From the NCBI RefSeq assembly GCF_003597395.2, contig NC_133782.1, positions 8,961,641 through 9,025,640 of the forward strand: a stretch of 64,000 nt of DNA, given 5' to 3'. This document shows positions 1 to 10,410 of the stretch, one piece after another. A model generated the notes under the pieces. It was not told where the DNA came from. It made no database searches and saw only the letters and a list, made by a program, of their open reading frames with translations. The stretch comes from Chelonoidis abingdonii. Taxonomy: Eukaryota; Chordata; Testudines; Testudinidae. The first letter of the stretch is position 1; every line of letters begins with the position of its first letter. A program made the position numbers and the translations under genes.

Positions 1-1660
1 CATTCTGTTTATTTACAAACGTGTCGTGATTTAGGGCTTATAAAGAGAACAGTGAGTGACAGAATTTAAAGAGGAAAAAAAAGCCTAGGGAAAAAGCAAA
101 CTAGTCAGAGATTGGTTCATTTGTTTACTTACAGATGTTTAGGGCATCTTTTCTATTTCTTTCACTCAGACAGTGAGCTTGCTGGCAGGATTCCACTAGT
201 ATGTCAATATGCCTAGCACCAATAGGCTAAGCATGTCTTCTAATTGTTCAGGTCCATTCCCTGACCCTGTTTGATGCTGCCTGGTGTTTGCAGCTAGGAC
301 TGTGGGATGACTTTGTTTTCCGAGTACAGCACCTTTCAGTTTCTAAGACCCACTCCTTGACTGTGTGCAGAGGCAGCAACCATTTTGATCTCAGACTTGC
401 TGAGAGCTGTTGACTTCACTGTTGTTCTTTGTCGGTGTTGTTTTCCTTAATCTCAAGTAACAACTACATTTAACTGAAACAACATGGTTTGCTCTTTGGA
501 TAAGGACTCATAAGTTCAAATGAAGAACTTGGAAAGAAGAAAATGTGCACTTGGGAATGGCACATTCTATCCTTCTTGCTCTGAACACTAGAAATGGAAC
601 TTCTTTAATCTCAGACTCTTACATTCAAGAAGGCCAAGCTTGGATCCAGCTTTAACCTTGCATCAATGACTCCCAGAGTAGTCGCCAAGGATTCACAGAC
701 AAGAGGACAGAATGGTGGAAAGCTTTTTTTTTTTTTTTTTTTAAAGCTTTGCATTTCTCATAACAAACGTTACTTTTTTCATCCTTAAGATGTTACATTC
801 TTTTTACAGTATGAAAAGATGTTACGAAAATGATGACACCAAGACACCGCTTTGCTGCAAGATAACCATTTCTGGATAAATATATCATATGAAATGAAGC
901 CCACATATACATTTAATAAAAATGCTTTACAACACAAAGGAGCTTCTAATAATGTTCGTATTAAAGGTTTAAAAAGAGATTAAAATTATGTCCTTGGAAA
1001 GATGCACAGACTTGCAGAAAGAAATTTCTACATTAACTCCATGCAGGAAAGTTGTATGTTATCTGCATTTAAAAGGCTATAAAGTACTACTTTAATCAAC
1101 CTACTTGACTTTGGGGACTTTCATGTCTCACTGAAACTCACAAAGTCTGGCAGAGCGTGGCTTCTAGAACACAAAAGCCTTTAATCTGTAACCTGGCACT
1201 CCTGTACGTTCAAATCCTGATACTATCACTTTGTTAGGAAGAAAAATTGTGAATTTATCCAAAATGGGATCTCATCCAGTCTAAATGATGTAGCCGTTGC
1301 AGCAATGACCTTTAACAACGGTTGTACTCAACAATAAAAGATCTTATCTCAAGATCCAATGGAAACAGTATATGTTAAAATTCTGATCTGATAGCAGAGA
1401 CTTCTATTTTCAAGTTTAGATGAGAAGCTCTTGAACAATCCATTTGCTTTCTTGTCTAACCCACCTTTGTTTCTTGCCTGAGGAACAAATGGCATGAAAA
1501 AGAAACGGGTGCATTTCTGATGACTATTTGTCAGGTTTCATTAATAATGCTACCTTTTAAATAAGGGCAGAGATGCTAAAACTGCAGGAACTGGCTACAG
1601 AAACCTACAAAGCTTAATTCTGCTAATAAAGCAAAATAGCAGTAACTCTTTGCACTGATA
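1..1660. other. Intronic sequence without recognised elements
   Basis: AT-rich, apparently unique sequence. The only landmark is a run of 19 T at 724-742 set between AAGC and AAAGC, giving a short AAAGCTTT-type inverted flank. No exon-like frame or transposon end was seen. Confidence 0.6.
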
Positions 1661-1664
1661 TAGC

Positions 1665-1815
1665 ACTTCTTTACAATGGTAGGCAAACAGTAGAGCCGGC
1701 ATTGAACTGAAGAACAGAGAGGCTGTGACTTGCCCGAGGTCACACAGGAAGGTAGTGGTTGCGTCAGGATTGGAACTCAGGTCCTGTGCTCAGCTGCCTA
1801 GACCAGAGCTGCCTC
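1665..1815 (+). mobile_element. MIR-type CORE-SINE fragment
   Basis: The segment CTTGCCCGAGGTCACACAGG near 1730, followed by GGATTGGAACTCAGGTCCTG and a run ending GACCAGAGCTGCCT, is the standard 3' half of MIR in the plus orientation. It is an old, diverged copy with no visible target duplication. Confidence 0.75.
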
Positions 1816-2389
1816 CTGAGAATATCATGAATTAAAGCACATATTTTACAAACACATTCAGGTCCAGGTTAGTCTCTCCATCACCACAAATGCATTGCCT
1901 TATAGCTCTCTGATAGCCATCAAACTCTTGAGAAGCAAAAGACAAGATATGAAGCCTGGAAATGAATTGCATTAAACACTGTAAACCAATGCTGCAGATC
2001 AGCTGGCTCAGCAATACTTCAGTCAGCAATTTCCTCCTCAGAGTTTTGTCACAATGCATTGATTTCAAAGAGAAGAAACCAAAATGGTTTTACATACCCA
2101 GAAAAAAAATCAATAGAATTAAAAACAGCCCTGGGTTATAACCCAGCCCTGTAACAACTGGTTGTAAAGTTCTGTCTGTAGTAGCTGCAGGATCTTATCC
2201 TCCTGGACTCAGGAGCAGTGCTAATGTAACTTTCACCTTGCAACAGATGGCGTAAGCAAAGCTCTTCAAAATATAGCATTAGGTCCAGATTCTGCCATTA
2301 CTATTTACATAACGCACTTACCTTCCTGAGACTTGGCTTTCCATGTGCTCAGGACCATGGTGAAAGAAATGATCAAAGAGGAATGTTTT

Positions 2390-2465
2390 GGGGCCAGATT
2401 CCCATTCTAGTTACGCAGTTGAATAACTTTTACTTTGGTGTAACTGAGACCAGAACCTGGCCCCC
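2390..2465. mobile_element. Short fold-back MITE ending GGGGCCAGATT / CTGGCCCC
   Basis: The segment starts GGGGCCAGATTC and ends GAACCTGGCCCC, so its ends are inverted repeats of each other. The internal GGTGTAACTGAGACCAG matches the widespread amniote element whose ends read GGGCCAGATTCTG. It is non-coding and non-autonomous. Confidence 0.6.
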
Positions 2466-2586
2466 AAATTCAGGAAGGCACTTAAGCACATACTTAACTT
2501 TAGGCATGTAAGCTGTCCCATTGAAGTCAATAGGACTATTCTTGTGCTTAAAGTTAAGCACATGTACTTTCCTGAATTAGGGCTTT
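2462..2586. mobile_element. Fold-back MITE, CTTAAGCACAT family
   Basis: The left arm holds CACTTAAGCACATACTTAAC and the right arm CTTAAAGTTAAGCACATG. They meet around CCCATTGAAGTCAATAGGA. Outer ends CCAAATTCAGGA and TCCTGAATTAGG are complementary. Similar decayed copies appear at 3395-3470, 5500-5660 and 22145-22235. It lies directly against the preceding MITE. Confidence 0.7.
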
Positions 2587-2589
2587 GGT

Positions 2590-5040
2590 CATTCGTACGC
2601 AAACTTTCTTTTTACAGAAGTCTAACATGAAAATCCTCCTTTAACTACCTTAAATCAATTTTAAACCTGATGAAATCTACTAATTTGCTGACATGCATAA
2701 TTAACAGGCCCCAAACCTTATTCTTCTTCCCTATACCTTAAAGTGGCAAATCAATACGCTTCATTTGCTCTGATTTTACAAAACCTCCCCCCACTCCAAT
2801 TTAGACAATAAACCCACTATGACAGATAAAGATTCCGTGATACAGTTCAAACCACAAGCCACTGAAGTGCACCCCCGAGATCTGACTCAGTACTTCTTGG
2901 TGAAATTTGTATAGAACAAGCTGTTTTAATTCATGCAAGTTTAATAAAGTTTCACAAAGAAGGGCCTTAAGCTGATAAATCTAGTTTAGGATTTTCTTAT
3001 TAACTGCCCACCTCTCATAATGAGTTTTTAATTTATTTTTTTTCAGATTTTAAGGCATATAGAAACTGTTCATGTACCTTTGGGATCTGAAGGCAGCTAT
3101 TTGGGAAAGGAAGCCATTTAAGAGCACTGGAACTGAATTTTTCATCTACACCATAATCCTAGTATTGAGATTTATAACAAGTTTTCTCTGTAGCAAGGCT
3201 CAATCAGTCTGCATGGTGATTTCTTCTCAACCATATTCCATACTGCAATGGAAAACTCTGTTTCCAGATTAGTTTCAGAATTCACATATGGGATTTTGTT
3301 TTTTTAAGACTGGAACTGTACAGCAATACTAGACTGGAAAATCCATAAAATCTGCTATTTAGTGATAGAGCTCCCAATTCAGTGAAGTATCACTGTTCAA
3401 GACAGACACTTAAACACAAGCTAAAAGTAAAGCACATCCTTAGGTCCCATTGCCATTAAAGGGACTTAAACACTATTTGCTTGTTGCTACAAAAAATTTA
3501 GTGTACCAACATGCAGCAGAAAAAAAATGTAGGCCCAGCTGCAAAATGCAAACATAAAGTGAACGTAAGGAAAAGTCATCAATGTTTTGATGAAGTGGCT
3601 AATATAAGGGGTAAAACAATAGTAAACATGAAGGCCTGGTTGCTTAGAGTAATGTGAAATAGTAAAGAATAAATAAATAGATCAAATAAATGGCAAATAA
3701 TGAATGGACTTTGGAATGAGAATGAGAGAGAGAGAGGACTAGAAAGAAAAGGAGGACGAGGACTGGGTTTTTTCTGAGAAAGAGAGAGAGACACACACAG
3801 ATACATTGGAAGAGATGAGGGAGAAAGAGAAGAGAGGAAGGCTGAGTGGTGTTGTGTCAGGGGGCGTGTGTGTGCATATGTGTATCTGATGCTTGGTGCC
3901 AGGAGAATGGTACTTTCTCTTTTGCAGTTAGATTACTTTATTACTGCGTAAAGCTGAACAGTTTGAAAAGTTCTAGCGTACTTAAAAAAGTCACGTGAAA
4001 CCTTTTGAAAGGCCTCTCCATTTCTAATTCTTCCTGTACTCTGTGTTCTGACTCTTTTCACTGCAATTGGGACATGTTAAGACATCCTGGACAGTTAGAA
4101 ATATTTGATAAAAGAAAAGTCACAGCACTACTAAATCCTTTGCTAAGTTATTTTATTTAAGTATGTCACTGAAGATTTAATAACTGAAATATGCTTAACA
4201 GAATTCAGACTATATATCCTCTTATAATGGCATTCCTGGGAAGCAACTGTTTTTAGGCCAGTTAGGTTTTAATACTAGGTCAACAGGATGTTGAAGAATT
4301 TTTTTTTTTGTAAAAAAATAGCCCATCAAAGAAGTGAGCATATTTCAGAAAGAGAAGATTCATTTTTAGCCCTTTAAGACTATGGATTTACTATATGCAT
4401 CCAGATTTCTCAGAGTCAAATCAGAATTACAAAAATAATCTATTATAAATAAGTATTTGCCTTGAATCTGTTCTGTCAGTTGTGTCAAATCTAGGCCTAT
4501 AATGCTACAGCACATTTTGGTGTGGTTCCTTGGTTTACAAAGCAAAGGAGCCAGGCAAGGTGGAATATAAAGGATATAAAGCAACGCATCATAAAATCAC
4601 AAGAGATACAGTCGTTTTCCAAAATTCCTAATTATGAATTGATGCTGAAGGTAGATTTAAAAAAAGGTCCAGGTGAGGGCTACATGGCATTTTTGACTAG
4701 GAAAATTAGGCTGATAATGTCCTCCTGAAACTGATCAAATGAGACAGTTTGGAAAGAAAACATCTGAAATCTCAGCTGCTCTGTGGTTAAACTGCAAAGC
4801 AATATTTAAACACCTATGACAGTTGGAAGTACAAGGGGGGTATTGAATTAAGATCTAAGCTGTTGACCCCATTTGAAAATTATTCTCTGATGAAGCCTGC
4901 TAACATTCAAAGGCATTTGTATTCAGGTCAATTGCAAACTCACCCTTTCATGGAAGGTCTAATGAACTATCAATGTTGTAGCATATATTGAGTAAGTTTC
5001 ACACCAGTCTTTTGATCTGGTGAGCCTAACTTAACACATA
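2590..5040. other. Intronic sequence with a microsatellite cluster
   Basis: Mostly unique AT-rich sequence. It includes a decayed copy of the CTTAAGCACAT MITE at about 3395-3470 and purine-rich simple repeats at 3725-3870. I see no exon or intact transposon. Confidence 0.5.
3725..3870 (+). repeat. GA-rich and CA microsatellites
   Basis: Blocks of GAGAGAGAGAG near 3726 and 3782, then ACACACACAG, a GAGAAAGAGAAGAGAGGAAG tract and a GTGTGTGTG block near 3866. Simple-sequence DNA. Short reading frames across it are artefacts. Confidence 0.85.
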
Positions 5041-5665
5041 CAGTTGGACATATGCACAAAACCTGTGCATCTCTTTGGTGTGCAAATGAACGTTTTGCAC
5101 AAGCAACCTGAGCATTTAAGGACCCATCTATTTTGTGTTCTCAAAATGTGTCCAGTTTTGCAATCCTCATTTGCACACAACACACTGGGTACACAAAATC
5201 AGAGAGCAGCTGAAAATGTTGTCCAAAATTTACTGAAGAATAATATAATATGGCATTCAAGAAATTAAAATTTTAAGAATCCTAATTTGAGACCCAAATT
5301 TCCAGGCCATGCCAACACTTTGGGTCAAGGTTCTAAAAACAAGTGTCTAAGTTACACATACACAAAATATAAGTGTGCACGTGCAAAATGGATAATTGAA
5401 TGTACAGCTGAATGTAGCTATGTATTTTGCATGTCCAGATCCTCAGCTGGTGTAAACTGACTTCCCTCTAATGCTTTAGAGGAGCCATGCCAATTTACAC
5501 CCAAAACATGTAAGCACATGCTTAACTTTAACCATATAAGTAACTCCATCACATTCAGCAAAGTACTGTAAAATACGCTTAAATTCCAGTGAAGTTAATG
5601 TGATTTGAACACATACCTGAAGGTAAGCATGTGAATAAATGCTTTGCTGAATGAGGTCTAAATAC
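5040..5665. repeat. Decayed MITE-like amniote repeats
   Basis: 5044-5440 is rich in TGCACA/TGTGCA and GTGCAAAATG words like the amniote repeat with TGCACACACAAAAT words. 5441-5480 starts CCAGATCCTCAGCTGGTGTA, a common fold-back end. 5500-5660 resembles the CTTAAGCACAT MITE and ends TGCTTTGCTGAATGAGG. All are diverged, and boundaries are approximate. Confidence 0.45.
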
Positions 5666-5777
5666 TTATTTTCAAAACCCCATGATTTGGAGTTCTGAGA
5701 CCCAGCAGGAAATATTGGCTTTATTCCTCCAATGAAACTTTCTCAAAAGCTATTTTTTGATAGAAAGAATGCACCAC

Positions 5778-6111
5778 AGCTGGGCCGGCTCTACTGTTTT
5801 CGCCGCCCCAAGCAGCGTGCCGAATTGCCGCTGTGGAAGGCGGGGGCAGTCGGTGTGCTGTTAGGGAGGCTCGTGAGTTCCATGGCTGCTGAAGACAGAA
5901 GCTGCGCTGCCGCGGACAGCTGAACATAGAAGCTGCCACCGAATCGCCGCTGCCGCGGAAACACGCATGCCACCCTAAAGGCACATGGACTGCTCCCGCC
6001 ATCCGCGGCGGTAATTCACGCGCTGCTTAGGGGCAAAAATACAGGGACTGCCGCTCCTTGCAGATTGCCACCCAAGCACCTGCTTGGGATGCTGGTGCCT
6101 GGAGCTGGCTG
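5778..6111. mobile_element. Non-autonomous hAT transposon, GC-rich, 334 bp
   Basis: The element is flanked by a perfect 8-bp direct repeat TGCACCAC (5770-5777 and 6112-6119), the size expected for hAT transposition. Its left end reads GGGCCGGCTCTACTG, and its right end reversed reads CAGCCAGCTCCAGGCACC, which are diverged inverted ends of the CAGGGCCGGCTCTAGG type. The interior is far richer in G, C and CpG than the flanks and codes for nothing: short frames in it are shadows. It matches a repeat I know from turtle genomes. Confidence 0.8.
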
Positions 6112-6119
6112 TGCACCAC

Positions 6120-7830
6120 GGGCTGTGGTAGTGGTATCTAGTTGATACACATCAGTTGGATGGAGAACACTGGTGTTTTGCCTCAAGGGTGGCGATCATT
6201 TAATTTAATTGTGGACATTTTGTTGGCAACAATTGGTAATGTTACATCTCATTGCACTTTGGCACTGGCATCTTTTTTATACTCTGGACATTTCATCCAC
6301 ATTATTACATAATGCATATTACAAGGGCATGGTTTTATGGTTTCTTACTCCAGACCCCATATATATATTAAATGGAGAAGGAAAATTGTGATGTGATACT
6401 ATTAAATGAGCTATCACAGTAGGAGATGTAACACAGCCAGATGTTGCAAATGAAATAGCTCATGACAAATGGTCTATGACAAGATAATGTGAGTGCTGAT
6501 GTGGTGATACTATACTATACAGAATGTGTATGATCACTTCAATATACAGCTTTAGTGAGCAAGTTGATAATATTGAATATGCTGCATGAGCCAACAAAAA
6601 ACATCATGCTAGAATATCAAACATCCCCAACAGATTATTGTGTGTTACTAGGGTACGTGCATGCAGTTCATTCCCATTAATGGGAATTAGATACAGGCAC
6701 TGAGAGGGCAGAAAAGCTCTTAGTATTGTAAACTACGGCTGAGCACCTACTTATGATGTATCCATTCACTGAGGTTATGTTATAATTTTTGGATTTCGAC
6801 CACTTATGTGTTGTGAAGCAGGGAATGAATAGTGCCATGGGCTCTACCTCTTGTCTGGCATTGTAATTCTAATTGGCCAAAACTGTGCTTTCTAGTGTAG
6901 AAAGAGATGGTTGCATTATTCTTGATTTTAAACCATGAAATACATGGGTCCAATTTAAGAGTGATCAAGCAAGCATTTTTACTGCCTTTTTTGGGGGGTG
7001 AGAGAGAAGGGGTGCAACAGGGAATTGAAATTTGTAATAAAATTTGTTATTTCCATATTTCAAATGGTCTTTGGCAATTTACAACTCCAAGGTCTGAAAA
7101 ATTCATTATTAACAACTTCCATCAAGGGTGTTCCTGAAACCAAAATTACTTAATCAACTCAATTTAGCTTCTTGCATAGACCTAATTTAGAAAAACTTTA
7201 TCTTCCTGAATTGTTATTGCAATTAATTTCTTTCCCCTTTTCTTTTCTGCAGCAGACTACGTTACAGTAATTAGATATTTTATAAAAATGAGTTATATTC
7301 ATTGAGGGTAGCTTCACTTTTACATTTGATTAATCATATTACCACTGAGGTCTGGGGTTTGTCTCCAAGGAAAGTTTAATGACCTCATTTTAATTCTTCT
7401 TTTAACCACAGAGCAGGTATAAATGAAAAGAAATAAAATTATCTCACCCCCCTGCCCAATCTCAAGATTACATTTGATGGTTTTGCTGTGTGACTGACCC
7501 ATTTACAGGGAACAGACTATCTGATTCTAATTTGATACAGGGCAGAATCAGGTTAAATAGAGCCTTGAACTGTCTCTTAGTAACCTAAGCTCAGTATAGC
7601 GGTGAGGAATCAGTGCTCCTGGAGCAAAATGGCAGCCAGTTTTTAATACCTTGGATACCTAATTTAGGAATAATTGGTCAATAAATATACTAAAAACAAA
7701 TAACGAAGCCAAAAGGCACTGAATTTAGATTTCAAGTAAAGGCTTTTATTTGTAAGGAAAATATATCAGAGAGACCAGATGTTTGCGTGCGTGTATAATG
7801 GGATCATTACACTTATATCACTTTAATTAG
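6120..7830. other. Intronic sequence without recognised elements
   Basis: AT-rich sequence with no transposon ends, long frames or splice-flanked exons that I can support. Confidence 0.5.
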
Positions 7831-7834
7831 TTTG

Positions 7835-8366
7835 GAGGCACTCACAGCTGTGGCACCACCTTGTGGCTACATCTGGGGATTAGCGCTGCCCCAGTCTGAC
7901 ACCCCCTTCTTCAGCTGCTCACCCCTTGGTCTCTCTCTCTCTCTTAACTTGGGGTGATTCCTCTTTGTGACTCAGCCCTCTGGCCAGGTCTCTATATTCC
8001 TTCCTTTCTGGGCTATCAAAATCTCATGGACAAACTATCTGCAGTCTCTGGCAGTCTGCTGCTCCATTTCCAAATCTGTGCCACTTCCCCAGTGGCCAGT
8101 AGGGGAACCCAGGCCCCTGCATTACTCTGGGTTTCTGCCCATGAACCCTATGCTCAGTAACCACAGTCTGAGGTGGGTGAGGCCTTGCCTAGACAAACTA
8201 AATGCTTTCCTAAGGGTGTCAGAGGAAGTGAACCCAAGTTCCAAAATTTGTGTTGATTTATGGAGTAGTGTTCATTCTACAAGAAGGTGGGAACATCAGT
8301 GCAGGTCAGATCAGTGTATGCTTCAGATTTCCAAAGTTTTGGTGGTCAGACCTGGGGTTTTGGTTT
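7835..8366 (+). repeat. Probable old retroelement fragment, unassigned
   Basis: The wording CACCACCTTGTGGCTACATC, then GGCAGTCTGCTGCTCCATTT and GTGGCCAGTAGGGGAACCCA, resembles an LTR-type repeat I associate with turtles. I cannot name the family or fix the ends. A 167-codon frame (7967-8470) runs across it and into the solo LTR, and looks spurious. Confidence 0.35.
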
Positions 8367-8371
8367 GGGTC

Positions 8372-9226
8372 TGTCATAAATATAAAGGGAAGGGTAACAA
8401 CCTTTATGTATGCAGTAACGTAAATCGCTCCTGGCCAGAGGTACAGAATCACTTTTCTGTAAGGGGTTAATCCATTCAATTAACCTAGTTGGCACCTGAC
8501 CAGAAGGACCAATGGGGAAAGAAGATACTTTCAAATTTGGGGGAGGGGGAGAAAGGTTTTGTTTGTGCCCTTTTTGTTGGTTCCCTCTTGGGACAAAGAG
8601 AGAGACCAAACAGGTAACCCAGCTCCTAACAAGATCCCGAATTGATATATCTAAAAATTACAGAAATTGTAAGTAATAGCAAGGAAATGTGTTAGATTAT
8701 CTTTTGTTTTAGCTTGTGAATTTTCCCTATGCTAAGAGGGAGGGTTATTCCTGTTTTTGTAACTTTGAAGTTGAGCCTAGAGGGGAATCCTCTGTATTTT
8801 AAATCTTTTTATTTACCCTGTAAAGTTATCTTCCATCCTGATTTTGCAGGTGTGATTCTTCTACTTTTTTATATATATAAAATTATTCTTTTAAGAACCT
8901 GATTGATTTTCAGTGTCTTAAAAACCAGGCATTTGGTATGTGCTCACTTTGTTAACCCATCGGTTTGTATATTATTCTCAAGCCCCCCAGGAAAGGGAGT
9001 GAAGGGGCTTGGGGGGATATTTTGGGGGAGATAGGGCTCCAAGTGGCCCCCTTGAATGTCTGTTTAAATCACTTGGTGGTGGCAGGAATACCGTCCAAGG
9101 ACAAGGAAAGGAATTTGTGCCTTGGGAAGTTTTTAACCTAACCTGGTAGAAATAAATTTAGGGGGTCTTTCATGTGAGTCCCCACATCTGTACCCCAGAG
9201 TTCAGAGTAGGGAGGGAACCCTGATA
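8372..9226 (+). mobile_element. Solo LTR, 855 bp (copy 1)
   Basis: The sequence starts TGTCATAAATATAAAGGG and ends GGAACCCTGATA (the terminal CA has become TA). It is flanked by a 5-bp target duplication GGGTC at 8367-8371 and 9227-9231. It aligns along its whole length with 46437-47253. No internal retroviral coding region adjoins it, so it is a solo LTR left by LTR-LTR recombination of an endogenous retrovirus or related element. It is antisense to CDH4. The family name is not known to me. Confidence 0.85.
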
Positions 9227-9231
9227 GGGTC

Positions 9232-10240
9232 CATCTCTAACTGTCTCCCCAAAAGCCAGTGTGCCAATATGAAAGCTATTGTGCAGACCTGGATTTAAAG
9301 GACAATAAAGATATCCTATTGGCATTAGTCCAAAGTTGCCCAGGAGAGGCTGTATGTCAGATAAGAGTCCACTCTCGCCTTTTGCTGCTGTTACTTCTGG
9401 ACCAACAGCCTTGCTCTAATTAATTATTTATGACAAAGGTTTTCAGGGGCACCTGGAATATAATTAAGGGCAGAAAGACCATTTCTTTTTAAAAGCACTG
9501 AATTCTTAGTCAGAAGAACTAACCTGATTTGCAATTTCTAGACCTCATTGTTTGTATATTTAATTGAAATGTGCAGGAGATTAAGAACACATTCCGGTAG
9601 TAGCCTAACCACCTGGGCATACTGGGTTCACTTGAATACAGGTTATAAGAGAACAGCTCCGTGACTGCATACACTTTACAGTGTACTTTGTTCCAACTTC
9701 ATTTTGAGTGAAAAATGAGTTGAAGACTATAATCAGCTGGGATTTTCCATGAAAACGCAATCGATTTTTAATAATAAATCTCATTGGCAGAAACTTATAG
9801 AACTCCCTTGTTAGCTTTTATCTATAAATCAGTGCAATAATGTAGATTTCTTCATGATGACAGTTTTGATCTGTGCTGTTCACCTCTATCTTCATTTTTG
9901 TCTCTTATGATAACTGTTTCTAAGCTGTGGTGGTGCCACTTCGGTGATATAAATTATTAATATTTATTATTATTTTAAAATCGATCCCCAAATTTAGTCC
10001 TACATTTTCTGAGCAGTTGACATGCAATCATGGTGAATGCATATGCAAATGGCCACATAGAGGGCTGCACTACAATTGCACATGCAGTCATGGTATAAGC
10101 ACAAGCAAATAAGGCACGTTGTTCTGAATATCTAGGCCCTAAATCTTTTCCAAGTATGGACACAACTGTTTTCTACCATCCCAGTCTGGGGCAGACTGCT
10201 CTTTAGCATGAGATGCACCAGTCAGTGTCCTGAACCATCA
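9232..10240. other. Intronic sequence with a small direct duplication
   Basis: Unique AT-rich sequence. From 10019 a unit like CATGCAATCATGGTGAATGC recurs 60 bases later near 10079 (CATGCAGTCATGGTATAAGC) as a diverged tandem pair. Confidence 0.5.
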
Positions 10241-10410
10241 CTTCGGAGTTAGGTAAGTGTCATTATCCTATTTTACAAATGGGGAACTCAGGCACTCATA
10301 TTAACTAACTAGACCAAGGTCACACAGTGAGTCAGTAGCAGAGGCAAAAACAAAAGGTGGGTCTGTGGATTCACCGTTCTCTATCTTAACAGACCACATG
10401 GCTGCCTGTT
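10240..10410 (+). mobile_element. MIR-type CORE-SINE
   Basis: CATTATCCTATTTTACAAAT, then GGGGAACTCAGGCACTCA, CAAGGTCACACAGTGAGT and a closing region with TCTTAACAGACCAC follow MIR order in the plus orientation. It is a diverged, ancient copy. Confidence 0.75.

Noticed and set aside
4885..4915. CTGATGAAGCC followed by CAAAGGC as another hammerhead-like core
   Set aside because: No GAAA and no pairing helix of the right length; chance match.
7967..8470. 167-codon plus-strand open frame
   Set aside because: It crosses from an old repeat into a solo LTR and has no recognisable protein features.
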